From NCBI GenBank assembly GCA_041497995.1, contig JBGQHM010000005.1:1-47029 (forward strand): DNA of 47,029 bases. The letters run 5' to 3'. The position numbers and the translations under genes are program-made. Under the pieces are notes generated by a model. The model made no database searches and was not told the DNA's origin. It worked only from the letters and a program-made list of their open reading frames with translations. Shown here piece after piece: positions 9,336 through 17,075 of the stretch; position 1 is the first letter of the stretch, and each line of letters opens with the position of its first letter. The DNA comes from DATKMS01 sp041497995 (GTDB lineage: Bacteria; Desulfobacterota; Binatia; HRBIN30).

Positions 9336-9363
9336 TTGCATTCTGCGCCGCCCTTCCTATACT
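9336..9363 (+). promoter_or_regulatory. probable sigma-70-type promoter for the sirtuin gene
   Basis: TTGCAT at 9336-9341 and TATACT at 9358-9363 are separated by 16 bases, matching 4/6 and 5/6 of the consensus. The start codon of the downstream gene is 35 bases beyond the -10 box. The site lies in the 107-base gap between divergent genes. Confidence 0.5.
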
Positions 9364-9398
9364 GCGGGCCGACATTGGGTCAACCCGGTCGACCACGC

Positions 9399-10184
9399 AT
9401 GCCCGCGGACCACGCACCATTGGAGATCGAACGCGCTGCAGAGATCGTGCTCCGCGCGCAGCACGTCGTTGCGCTCACGGGTGCCGGCATGTCCGTGGAG
9501 AGTGGGATCCCGCCATTCCGGGGTCCCGGCGGCCTGTGGACCAAACACGGCGAGCCGCCCATGAACGGCTACCAACGCTTCCTCGCCGACCCGGCGAAGG
9601 CATGGCGTGATCGGCTGTCCCCGAGCGGCCCGATGCGTGAGCTGTGGGAGACGCTGCGCACCGCGCAGCCCAACCCCGGACACCATGCGCTGGTGCGTCT
9701 GGAAGAGCTCGGCATTCTCCGCTGCCTGATTACGCAGAACGTCGACAACTTGCACCGCGCCGCCGGCACGCGCGCACTAGCCGAGATCCACGGCAATCAC
9801 ACGCTCATCCGTTGCATCGAGTGCGTCAACCGTTTCGAGTCCGAGGAGATCTCATTGGCAGAGCTGCCGCCGCACTGCCCGCGATGTGGCGGCGTGCTGA
9901 AGAGCGACACCGTGTCGTTCGGCGAGCCGATCCCAAATGACGTACTGGCACAGTGCTTCGCCGCAACAGAGAGCTGCGATTGCATGATCGTCGCCGGCAC
10001 CTCGGCGACGGTCTACCCTGCCGCGCAGTTCCCCCTCGATGTCCGCCAGCGCAGTGGCGACCTGATCGAGATCAACCCGTACGAGAGTGAGCTGACCGCA
10101 TACTGCAGCGTCAGCCTACGCGGCCCGTCGGCAGCGGTCCTGCCGCAACTCGTCAGGCGTATCGTACAGCTGCGCAGCGTCTGA
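9399..10184 (+). CDS. NAD-dependent protein deacylase (sirtuin, Sir2 family)
   Basis: Removes acyl groups from protein lysines using NAD+. The 261-residue product has the NAD-binding GAGMSVESGIPPFRG motif, TQNVDNLH, the catalytic His in EIHGN, a zinc ribbon (CIEC then CPRC), and GTSATVYPAA near the C-terminus. I start at ATG 9399, after a likely promoter; the frame extends to 9306 but the added residues precede the promoter. The canonical IPDFR is IPPFR here, a change seen in some bacterial sirtuins. Substrate class (acetyl or longer acyl) cannot be told with certainty. The gene stands alone between divergent and co-oriented neighbours. Confidence 0.9.
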   Translation: MPADHAPLEIERAAEIVLRAQHVVALTGAGMSVESGIPPFRGPGGLWTKHGEPPMNGYQRFLADPAKAWRDRLSPSGPMRELWETLRTAQPNPGHHALVRLEELGILRCLITQNVDNLHRAAGTRALAEIHGNHTLIRCIECVNRFESEEISLAELPPHCPRCGGVLKSDTVSFGEPIPNDVLAQCFAATESCDCMIVAGTSATVYPAAQFPLDVRQRSGDLIEINPYESELTAYCSVSLRGPSAAVLPQLVRRIVQLRSV

Positions 10185-10314
10185 GGGCGAGTCACGCTCT
10201 GGGCTCGGAGATGAGACGAGCCCATCCGATGTTGGCGCGAGCATCGGCTCGTTGCCCCGACCGATTTTGGAGGGTACCTTGTGTCGCGCCTGAAGTTCCG
10301 GAGGATAAGGGAAC

Positions 10315-10332
10315 CGCCCGATCAAACGGGCG
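10315..10332 (+). other. 5'-leader hairpin upstream of alcohol dehydrogenase
   Basis: CGCCCG and CGGGCG are perfect 6-base arms around ATCAAA, ending just before the GGAGGGG ribosome site of the gene at 10345. It may be a terminator for the sirtuin transcript or a leader structure affecting translation; there is no U-tract. Confidence 0.3.
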
Positions 10333-10344
10333 ACTGGAGGGGTT

Positions 10345-11415
10345 ATGCCGAAGATGCGAGTCGCACAGGTGGGGCGTCCGAACGGGCCCCTCGAAATCGT
10401 CGAGCGTGACATTCCAGAGCCGACCGCCGGCGCGGTGCGAGTCGAGGTCGAGGCGTGTGGCATCTGTCATAGCGACTCGTTCACGAAGGAAGGAACGTTT
10501 CCGGGGCTCCAGTATCCGCGCGTCCCAGGGCACGAGATCGCCGGCACGGTAGACGCGGTCGGCGCTGGCGTCGCGGGTTGGAGCCCTGGCCAGCGCGTCG
10601 GCGTCGGCTGGCACGGCGGACACTGTGGGTACTGCATATCGTGCCGCCGCGGTGACTTCGTCACCTGCCAGGTTGCTCCGCAGATCCCAGGGATCACGTA
10701 CGACGGCGGCTACGCTGAGTACATGATCGCTCCGGCCACAGCGCTGGCGCTCATCCCACCGGAGCTGTCTGCCGTGGAAGCCGGACCACTGATGTGCGCC
10801 GGCATCACCACCTACAACGCGCTACGCAACAGCGGCGTGCGGGCCGGCGATCTCGTTGCGATACTCGGCATCGGTGGGCTTGGCCACCTCGCCGTCCAGT
10901 TCGCCGCAAAGATGGGTCTCCACACCGTCGCCATCGCGCGCGGCAAGGACAAGGAAGCACTGGCTCGCAAGCTCGGCGCGCGACACTACATCGACTCGCA
11001 GTCGCAGGACCCGGCCGCGGAGCTCACCAAGCTCGGCGGCGCCAAAGTCATCGTCGCCACCGTGACCAACGGCAAGGCGATGAGTGTGGTAGTAGGGGGC
11101 TTAGGCGTGGGCGGGAAATTGATCGTGATTGGCGCCGCTGCCGAGCCCATTGAGGTGCCACCCATTTCGTTGATCCTCGCACGCCGGTCGATTGTGGGCT
11201 GGCCAGCGGGAACCTCGCTCGACTCGCAGGATACCCTCTCCTTCAGTGTGCTCACCGGCGTCCGCTCGATGAACGAGACCTTCCCGCTCGAACGCGCCGG
11301 CGAGGCGTACGAGCGCATGATGAGCGGCAAGGCGCAGTTTCGCGTCGTGCTTACCACCGGGCACCAACCGCTCCACCCAAACGCGCCGCACCACTCTCAG
11401 GAGCCTAGGGCGTGA
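10345..11415 (+). CDS. zinc-dependent alcohol dehydrogenase (MDR superfamily)
   Basis: Oxidises an alcohol or reduces an aldehyde with NAD(P). The 356-residue protein shows the catalytic zinc site (ACGICHSD, then GHEIAGTV), the structural zinc lobe of four cysteines (CGYCISC...C in the GGHCGYCISCRRGDFVTC stretch), and a Rossmann motif GIGGLGHLAVQFA. ATG 10345 follows GGAGGGGTT. The C-terminal 15 residues are a low-complexity tail rich in His and Pro. The next gene (VOC family) starts 12 bases after the stop, so the two are likely co-transcribed. The substrate is unknown. Confidence 0.88.
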   Translation: MPKMRVAQVGRPNGPLEIVERDIPEPTAGAVRVEVEACGICHSDSFTKEGTFPGLQYPRVPGHEIAGTVDAVGAGVAGWSPGQRVGVGWHGGHCGYCISCRRGDFVTCQVAPQIPGITYDGGYAEYMIAPATALALIPPELSAVEAGPLMCAGITTYNALRNSGVRAGDLVAILGIGGLGHLAVQFAAKMGLHTVAIARGKDKEALARKLGARHYIDSQSQDPAAELTKLGGAKVIVATVTNGKAMSVVVGGLGVGGKLIVIGAAAEPIEVPPISLILARRSIVGWPAGTSLDSQDTLSFSVLTGVRSMNETFPLERAGEAYERMMSGKAQFRVVLTTGHQPLHPNAPHHSQEPRA

Positions 11416-11427
11416 AGGACGCTGCTG

Positions 11428-11787
11428 ATGAAGGTGCGTACAGTCTACTTCAAGGTTCGGCATCTGGCGCCCGCGCTCGAGTGGTGGCGGGCGTTCCTTG
11501 AATGTGAGCCTGCGAAGACTTTCCCGGAGTGGAGTGAGTTCCGCGTCGGGGGGATCAACTTGGGCCTTCTGCAGCTTGCAGATGGCGTCGAAGCGAACCG
11601 CCGGCGCTCTTGCGTGCCGGTCCTCGAGCTCAGCGACGATGAGATCGACGACGTCATCGCACGGGCGAAGCGGCTCGGCGCCACCGCGATGCTCGAGGGG
11701 CCGGCGCATCCCGACTTCCCGAACACCGCTGCGGTCCTCGTCGACCCATTCGGCAACGAGTTCGAGGTGACGAACTATCACGGGTGA
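11428..11787 (+). CDS. VOC (glyoxalase/bleomycin-resistance/dioxygenase) family protein
   Basis: A 119-residue protein with one VOC beta-alpha-beta-beta-beta pair: VYFKVRHLAPALEWWRAFLEC at the N-terminus and the typical ending VDPFGNEFEV at the C-terminus. Characterised relatives bind a divalent metal and isomerise, cleave or sequester small molecules. Glu near the C-terminus is a plausible metal ligand. It lies 12 bases behind an alcohol dehydrogenase and 82 bases ahead of glutamate-cysteine ligase. A glutathione-linked detoxification role is possible, but the sequence alone does not show it. Confidence 0.8.
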   Translation: MKVRTVYFKVRHLAPALEWWRAFLECEPAKTFPEWSEFRVGGINLGLLQLADGVEANRRRSCVPVLELSDDEIDDVIARAKRLGATAMLEGPAHPDFPNTAAVLVDPFGNEFEVTNYHG

Positions 11788-11869
11788 CGGGGTCGAGGTT
11801 CCCTCGCGGCCGGGGTTGCGATATCCTCTGCCGTGCAGCTATCGTCTCCTCGCACCACCGGTCAGAGAG

Positions 11870-13240
11870 ATGTCACAGTACGTCGCCAACAAGGACGCAG
11901 AGGTCTCCATTGAGCGCTACGAGCAGCTCGTTGCGTACTTCGAGAATGCCTGCAAGCCATGCGAGCGTTGGCGCATCGGCACGGAGTACGAGAAGGTCGC
12001 CGTGTGGGCGGCGAACGGGCACGCCGTCCCGTTCACGAATGGCATCGAAGAGATCCTGCGCCGCCTCGCGGAGCGCTACGACTGGCAACCGATCGTCGAG
12101 GAAGGCCGCATCGTCGCCCTGCAGGGAGTTGGCGCCACGGTCACGCTCGAACCCGGCGGCCAACTCGAGCTGAGCGGCCAGCAGTGCGAGAGCGTGCACT
12201 GCGCCCGCAAGGAGTTCGAGCAGCACGTCAAGGAGATCGTCACCGTCGGCGACGAGCTCGGCATCGTCTTCCTGGGGCTCGGCATGCAGCCGATCAGCAC
12301 GCTGGACGAGATCGAATGGGTGCCGAAAAAGCGCTACGGCATCATGGGACCGTACATGCTGCGCGTCGGCACGCTCGGTCAACGGATGATGAAGCAGACC
12401 GCTACCGTGCAAGTAAACATCGATTACGGCAGCGAGCGCGATGCAATCGCGAAAATGCGCGTCGGCATGGGCATCGCCCCGCTGCTGACCGCGATGTTCG
12501 CCAACTCCCCCATCCACGACGGACGGTTGAACGGGTACATGAGCTTCCGCGGTCATATCTGGACCGACACCGACGCCGCTCGCTGCGGGCTGCTGCCGTT
12601 CGTCTTCAACGACCGCTGCGGCTTCACCGACTACGTCGAGTACGCCCTCGATGTCCCAATGTACTTTCTCGTCCGTGACGGCCGCTGGACCGACATGACG
12701 GCGTTGACCTTCCGGCGCTTCTGGACCGAGGGGTACCAGAACGAGCGCGCCACGATCGCCGACTGGGACGCGCATCTCACGACGCTGTTCCCCGAGTTCC
12801 GCCTGAAGCGCTATATCGAGGCGCGGTCGATCGACAGCCAACCACCCGAGCTCATGCTCGCCGCACCGGCGATCATCAAGGGGATCTTCTACACCGACGA
12901 CTGTCTCGGGGCAGCGTGGGACATGGTGAAGCGCTGGAAGTGGGAAGAGCGACTAGCTCTGTATCACGCCGTGCACCGCGAGGCACTGCGCGCGCACATC
13001 CGCGGCATCGAGGTGCGCGAGCTGGCACGTGAGCTCGTCGACATCGCCGAGACTGGGCTCCAGCAGCAGGCGCTGCTCAACGCGGCCGGCGACAGCGAAG
13101 CCGTCTATCTCGAACAACTGCGCGACCAGGTCCGACGCGGGCGCTGCCCCGCCGACTCCGTCATCAATAAGTGGAACGGCAAGTGGGATCGTGATGCGAC
13201 CCGCCTCGTCGCCGGCAGCGCGTATCGGCTCGCGGCGTGA
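11870..13240 (+). CDS. gshA: glutamate-cysteine ligase, plant/alphaproteobacterial type (GCS2)
   Basis: Joins glutamate and cysteine with ATP, the first step to glutathione or a related thiol. From ATG 11870 the protein has 456 residues, close to the plant-type family length. Visible signatures include IGTEYEKVAV (about 36-45), LEPGGQLELSG (about 104-114), MKQTATVQVNIDY (about 174-186) and FRGHIWTDTDAARCGLLPF. The frame is open from 11816, but the added 18 residues are not family-like and GAGAG lies just upstream of 11870. No glutathione synthetase is visible in this window. The EgtA branch of the family is less likely because of the plant-type motifs. Confidence 0.9.
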   Translation: MSQYVANKDAEVSIERYEQLVAYFENACKPCERWRIGTEYEKVAVWAANGHAVPFTNGIEEILRRLAERYDWQPIVEEGRIVALQGVGATVTLEPGGQLELSGQQCESVHCARKEFEQHVKEIVTVGDELGIVFLGLGMQPISTLDEIEWVPKKRYGIMGPYMLRVGTLGQRMMKQTATVQVNIDYGSERDAIAKMRVGMGIAPLLTAMFANSPIHDGRLNGYMSFRGHIWTDTDAARCGLLPFVFNDRCGFTDYVEYALDVPMYFLVRDGRWTDMTALTFRRFWTEGYQNERATIADWDAHLTTLFPEFRLKRYIEARSIDSQPPELMLAAPAIIKGIFYTDDCLGAAWDMVKRWKWEERLALYHAVHREALRAHIRGIEVRELARELVDIAETGLQQQALLNAAGDSEAVYLEQLRDQVRRGRCPADSVINKWNGKWDRDATRLVAGSAYRLAA

Positions 13241-13340
13241 GCACCACCACTCGCGCAAATCCGCCGAATGAATTCGCGGCAACAAGAGGGCTCTCGAAGC
13301 GCGCGCCCCGCTCCGTTAAGTTCACCGCGTCCGTACTGCC

Positions 13341-14141
13341 ATGACTTCCGGCATCATCACCCTGCTGACGGACTTCGGGACGGCCGACGCGTTCGTCGGT
13401 ATCATGAAGGGCGTCATTCTCGGCATCAACCCGCAGGCGCGGCTGATTGACCTCACGCACGCAATAGGGCCGCAGCAGCTCCTCCCCGCGGCCCTCATCC
13501 TCCGCAGCAGCGCACCGTTCTTTCCGCCAGGCACAATCCACGTGGCAGTTGTCGATCCCGGCGTCGGGTCGGCGCGCCGGCCCATCGCGATCGAAACCGA
13601 ACGGGCGTTTCTGGTCGGACCAGACAACGGCGTGCTGTCGCTCGCCGCAGCTGCCTTGGGGTGTCGACACATCCGCACCATCGAGACGCAGGAGCTTTTC
13701 CGCCAGCCGGTCTCGCAGACGTTTCACGGCCGCGATATCTTCGCACCCGTCGCGGCGCACCTGTCGCGCGGCCTCGCATTCGACACGCTCGGATCGCCGA
13801 TCGACTCCGTCGTCGAGCTCACGGTGCCAGCGCCGCAGCACACCACAGCGGGCATCCGCGGCGAGGTGATTCACGTCGACCACTTCGGCAATCTGCTCAC
13901 CAACATCGACGCCGACGCGCTTGCACGCTTCCCAGCGCAGCGCGTTTCCGTTAGCATCGGCCAAACGCCTGTTGCCGGACCAGTCGCCGCCTACGCCGCA
14001 GTGTCTGAGGGCACCGCGCTCGCGATCGTCGGCAGCTGGGGCGTGGTGGAGATCGCGGTGCGCAACGGGAGCGCGGCACAAACGTTTTCTGCGGGACCGG
14101 GGACACCCGTCACCGTAGCAGTGGAGTCACGTGACGTATGA
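13341..14141 (+). CDS. S-adenosyl-L-methionine hydroxide adenosyltransferase (DUF62 family)
   Basis: Members hydrolyse S-adenosylmethionine to adenosine and methionine using water, the non-halogenating cousins of fluorinase and chlorinase. The 266-residue protein shows the family motifs LLTDFGTADAFVGIMKG at the N-terminus, VVDPGVGS, LVGPDNGVLS, FHGRDIFAPVAAHL and HVDHFGNLLTNI. The D-R-H triad typical of the hydroxide branch is compatible with the visible Asp, Arg (in SARRPI) and His (HGRD). It overlaps the next gene by ATGA, suggesting coupled translation. Confidence 0.88.
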   Translation: MTSGIITLLTDFGTADAFVGIMKGVILGINPQARLIDLTHAIGPQQLLPAALILRSSAPFFPPGTIHVAVVDPGVGSARRPIAIETERAFLVGPDNGVLSLAAAALGCRHIRTIETQELFRQPVSQTFHGRDIFAPVAAHLSRGLAFDTLGSPIDSVVELTVPAPQHTTAGIRGEVIHVDHFGNLLTNIDADALARFPAQRVSVSIGQTPVAGPVAAYAAVSEGTALAIVGSWGVVEIAVRNGSAAQTFSAGPGTPVTVAVESRDV

Positions 14142-15175
14142 GACCGTTCGGTTCCGATCCTGCCATTGAGGCATACTCCGCACCGCCCTGGGAGCGGCCC
14201 ATCGCCAGCAGCGAGCCCCGCCGCATCCCGGTGGTGCACATTGTTCTGTTCATCCTGACCTTCATCACGACATCGATGGCGGGCGCGTTCGAAGCCGGCG
14301 CAAATCCGCTCAATGACTTCGCGTCGATTCGCGCCGGGTTTCCGTTCTCGGTGACCCTGATGTCGATCCTGCTGGTGCACGAGCTGGGTCACTACACGCT
14401 GTCTCTGGCCCACGGCGTACGCGCCACCCTGCCCTATTTCATTCCGGGCCCGCCGTTCCTGATCGGCACGTTCGGCGCGTTCATTCGGATGAAGTCTCCA
14501 CCGGCGACACGCCGTGCACTGTTCGACGTCGGTGCAGCCGGACCGTGGGCTGGGCTGATGGTCGCGATTCCCGCGGTGCTCATTGGTCTGCGGCTGTCCG
14601 AGGTGCGCCCACTCGGATTGCAAGAGGGGGGATATGTTCTCGGCGATTCGATCCTGTTCTCCTTCCTGACCCGCATGGCCCTCGGTGTCGTGCCCGAGAA
14701 CGTGACCATCCTCCTGCACCCGATTGCCTTCGCCGGGTGGATTGGATTGTTCGTCACGGTGCTCAACCTCCTACCGATTTCGCAGCTCGATGGCGGACAC
14801 GTTGCGTATGCCATGTTCGGTCGCTGGCACGGTGTGATCTCGCGCACGTTTATTGTCGCGATCGCGCTCCTCGGCTTCCGAGGATGGCCCGGGTGGTTCG
14901 TGTGGGTCTTGGTGCCTTTGGTGATCGGCGTGGATCATCCGCCAACGTACGACAGCCGAACGCCCCTGGACCGGCGCCGTCTGCTCGCCGCATGGCTGAC
15001 GGTTGGTGCATTCGTCCTCATCTTCATGCCCGAACCGCTGGCCCTCACGCAGCCGTCACCCGCGTTCGAAGGCGAGAGGACCGAAGTCGCGTGGCGCCCA
15101 GCCGCGCCGCAGCCGCACTATCACCTGTTCGTACCTTTCCACACCGCGCCGCGCCCGGAGGGCATTCCGCTATGA
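14138..15175 (+). CDS. site-2 protease family protein (M50 metalloprotease-like)
   Basis: A 345-residue integral membrane protein with about six hydrophobic segments. The zinc motif HELGH appears at about residue 83, with the third-ligand motif NLLPISQLDGGH at about 209, both typical of site-2 proteases that cut membrane-embedded regulators. The last 60 residues, after the final helix, are a Pro-rich tail. ATG 14138 overlaps the stop of the SAM hydrolase gene (ATGA), and its own stop overlaps the deaminase start (ATGA), so three genes are translationally linked. The cleaved substrate is unknown. Confidence 0.87.
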   Translation: MRPFGSDPAIEAYSAPPWERPIASSEPRRIPVVHIVLFILTFITTSMAGAFEAGANPLNDFASIRAGFPFSVTLMSILLVHELGHYTLSLAHGVRATLPYFIPGPPFLIGTFGAFIRMKSPPATRRALFDVGAAGPWAGLMVAIPAVLIGLRLSEVRPLGLQEGGYVLGDSILFSFLTRMALGVVPENVTILLHPIAFAGWIGLFVTVLNLLPISQLDGGHVAYAMFGRWHGVISRTFIVAIALLGFRGWPGWFVWVLVPLVIGVDHPPTYDSRTPLDRRRLLAAWLTVGAFVLIFMPEPLALTQPSPAFEGERTEVAWRPAAPQPHYHLFVPFHTAPRPEGIPL

Positions 15176-15636
15176 GCGACCGTCTCACCTGGGACCAGTA
15201 TTTCCTCACGATCACCCGTCAAGTCGCGGAGCGCTCGACCTGTACCCGCGCCAAGGTGGGTGCGGTGATCGTACGTGACAAGAACATTCTGGCGACCGGC
15301 TACAACGGTTCGCCCGCCGGCTTGCCGCACTGCACGGACGTTGGCTGCCTCATCTACCGGTCGACGACACCCAGCGGCGAGACCGAGGAAAATTGTTTCC
15401 GCACCATTCACGCCGAGATCAATGCCATTGCACAGGCGGCGAAGAACGGTGCGGTCATCCGCGACGCGGACATCTACATCACGCACACGCCCTGCATCCA
15501 CTGCTTCAAGGTACTGATCAACACCGGCATCCGGCGCATCTGCTACGAGAAGGAGTACAAGCTGCAGACGTTGCAGCCTTTGCTGGAATATGCCACGCAC
15601 GTGCAGCTGGAGCGCGTCAGTCTGCCGGACCGCTGA
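15172..15636 (+). CDS. deoxycytidylate (dCMP) deaminase
   Basis: Converts dCMP to dUMP, feeding thymidylate synthesis. The 154-residue protein starts at ATG 15172, overlapping the preceding TGA; the frame is open from 14545, but that part is antisense-like noise inside the M50 gene. Zinc and catalytic motifs are HAEINAI and TPCIHC; substrate-site signatures are CTRAKVGAVIV and ATGYNGSPAGLPHC. The family is ComEB/Dcd-type; the insert with Cys at DVGCLIY and ENCFRTIHAE is usual. It shares a transcript with the two upstream genes by overlap. Confidence 0.92.
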   Translation: MSDRLTWDQYFLTITRQVAERSTCTRAKVGAVIVRDKNILATGYNGSPAGLPHCTDVGCLIYRSTTPSGETEENCFRTIHAEINAIAQAAKNGAVIRDADIYITHTPCIHCFKVLINTGIRRICYEKEYKLQTLQPLLEYATHVQLERVSLPDR

Positions 15637-15652
15637 CGGCGAGGTTGTAGCG

Positions 15653-15669
15653 GCGGGTTTCAAACCCGC
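15653..15669. repeat. short palindrome of a dispersed repeat type
   Basis: GCGGGTTTCAAACCCGC is a perfect inverted repeat (8-base arms, one-base centre) 16 bases after the dCMP deaminase stop, preceded by GTAGCG. This motif occurs as a dispersed palindrome in several GC-rich environmental genomes; it could also stall or end transcription, but no T-tract follows. Confidence 0.45.
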
Positions 15670-15734
15670 ATCGGCCGTCCGCTGCACACATTGATTCCAT
15701 TCACCCATCCTGTCACAAGCAGGAACGGTCCGTC

Positions 15735-17075
15735 ATGAGCGACGCCACGACACAAGCCAACGACAGTCTGCTGATCGCCGAGACGCAGCATAGCTTCGTG
15801 TTCTTCTCGACGTTGCTGGACAAGCCGGTGCACGACGCCAACGGCGTGCTCGTCGGCCAGCTCAGCGACTTGGCAGTGTCGGTTGCCTATATGTTCCCGC
15901 CCGTCGTGGCGTTCGTGGTGCAGCGCGGCCGGTGGGAAAAGTTCGCCCTGACTGGCCGCTGGACCGATGTCGTCGACATCAGCGGCGCGGCGATCCGCCT
16001 CAGCGTCGGCATCCAAGCGCTGACGCCGTCGAAGACGGACAACCCCGGCGAGGTGCTGATTCGGGAAGCGCTGCTCGACAAGCAGATCGTCGACATGAAC
16101 GGCGCCAAGGTGGTGCGCGTCAACGACCTGCACTTCCTCAAGGTAGGCGCCTGCGAGTTGCGCCTCGTGCACGTCGATGCCGGCACGCGTGGACTCGTGC
16201 GACGCATGGGCTGGGAACCGCGCATCGACGGACTGTTGCGGCGCGTCGCGCCGCACGCGCACTACCTGAGTGCCGAACGGCTCATCCGCTGGAACTACGT
16301 GCAGCCGCTCGCGCTCGACGACAAGGCGCACCGCATCCGGCTGAGCGTCATGCAACGGCAAGTGAAAGAGCTGCACCCCGCGGACATCGCCGAGATCCTT
16401 AAGGACCTCGACACCCACGAGCGCGCCACGATGTTCCGCTCGCTCGATCGGGAAACCGCCGCCGACGCGCTCGCCGAAGTCGACGATCCGCGCATCCAGA
16501 CGCAGCTCCTGGAAACCGTATCGCAGGAAGACGCCGCCGACATCCTCGAAGAGATGCCACCCGACGAAGCCGCCGACCTGCTCAGCGAGCTCCCGCCGGA
16601 GACCTCCACGGCCCTGCTGCACAAGATGGAGGTGGAGGACGCGGAGGATGTCCGCGAACTGCTGACCTACCCGCCGGACACCGCGGGCGGCATGATGACC
16701 ACCGAGCTCGTCGCCCTGCCCGCTGGACTCACGGTCGAGGAAACGTTCGGACAGTTGCGCAACCAGGCCCCTGACGTCGAGAACATCTATTACCTCTTCG
16801 TCGTCGACGCCGAGCAACGCCTTGTCGGTGTGCTGAACCTGCGCCAGTTGATCATGGCGCAACCAACGGCACGTTTGGACGAGATCATGATCAATGAACC
16901 GGCGCGGGTGCATCACACCGACAGCCGCGATTCCGTCGCGGAGATAGTCGAGAAGTACGACCTCCTCGCCTTGCCCGTCGTCGACGACGGCGATGTGCTC
17001 ATCGGCATGATCACCGTGGACGACGTGGTCAGCCACATCGCCAACCAGGCATGGAAGCGCAAGCTGGGGCATTGA
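15735..17075 (+). CDS. soluble MgtE N-domain/CBS protein with N-terminal PRC-barrel-like repeats
   Basis: A 446-residue cytoplasmic protein. Residues about 20-180 hold two PRC-barrel-like beta segments (LDKPVHDANGVLVGQLSDL and LLDKQIVDMNGAKVVRVNDL begin each). Residues about 210-310 match the helical MgtE N domain (HPADIAEILKDL, with repeated EEMPPDEAADLL units). Residues about 315-440 form a CBS pair (ending GDVLIGMITVDDVV). It has no membrane helices, so it is not itself a channel. In MgtE these parts sense Mg2+ and nucleotides. The next gene, an Nramp-like transporter, overlaps it by 25 bases, which points to a regulatory role on that transporter; this is an inference. Confidence 0.85.
   Translation: MSDATTQANDSLLIAETQHSFVFFSTLLDKPVHDANGVLVGQLSDLAVSVAYMFPPVVAFVVQRGRWEKFALTGRWTDVVDISGAAIRLSVGIQALTPSKTDNPGEVLIREALLDKQIVDMNGAKVVRVNDLHFLKVGACELRLVHVDAGTRGLVRRMGWEPRIDGLLRRVAPHAHYLSAERLIRWNYVQPLALDDKAHRIRLSVMQRQVKELHPADIAEILKDLDTHERATMFRSLDRETAADALAEVDDPRIQTQLLETVSQEDAADILEEMPPDEAADLLSELPPETSTALLHKMEVEDAEDVRELLTYPPDTAGGMMTTELVALPAGLTVEETFGQLRNQAPDVENIYYLFVVDAEQRLVGVLNLRQLIMAQPTARLDEIMINEPARVHHTDSRDSVAEIVEKYDLLALPVVDDGDVLIGMITVDDVVSHIANQAWKRKLGH

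Noticed and set aside
14545..15171. Upstream part of the long frame leading into dCMP deaminase
   Set aside because: It overlaps the M50 protease gene in another frame and lacks any domain; the deaminase starts at 15172.
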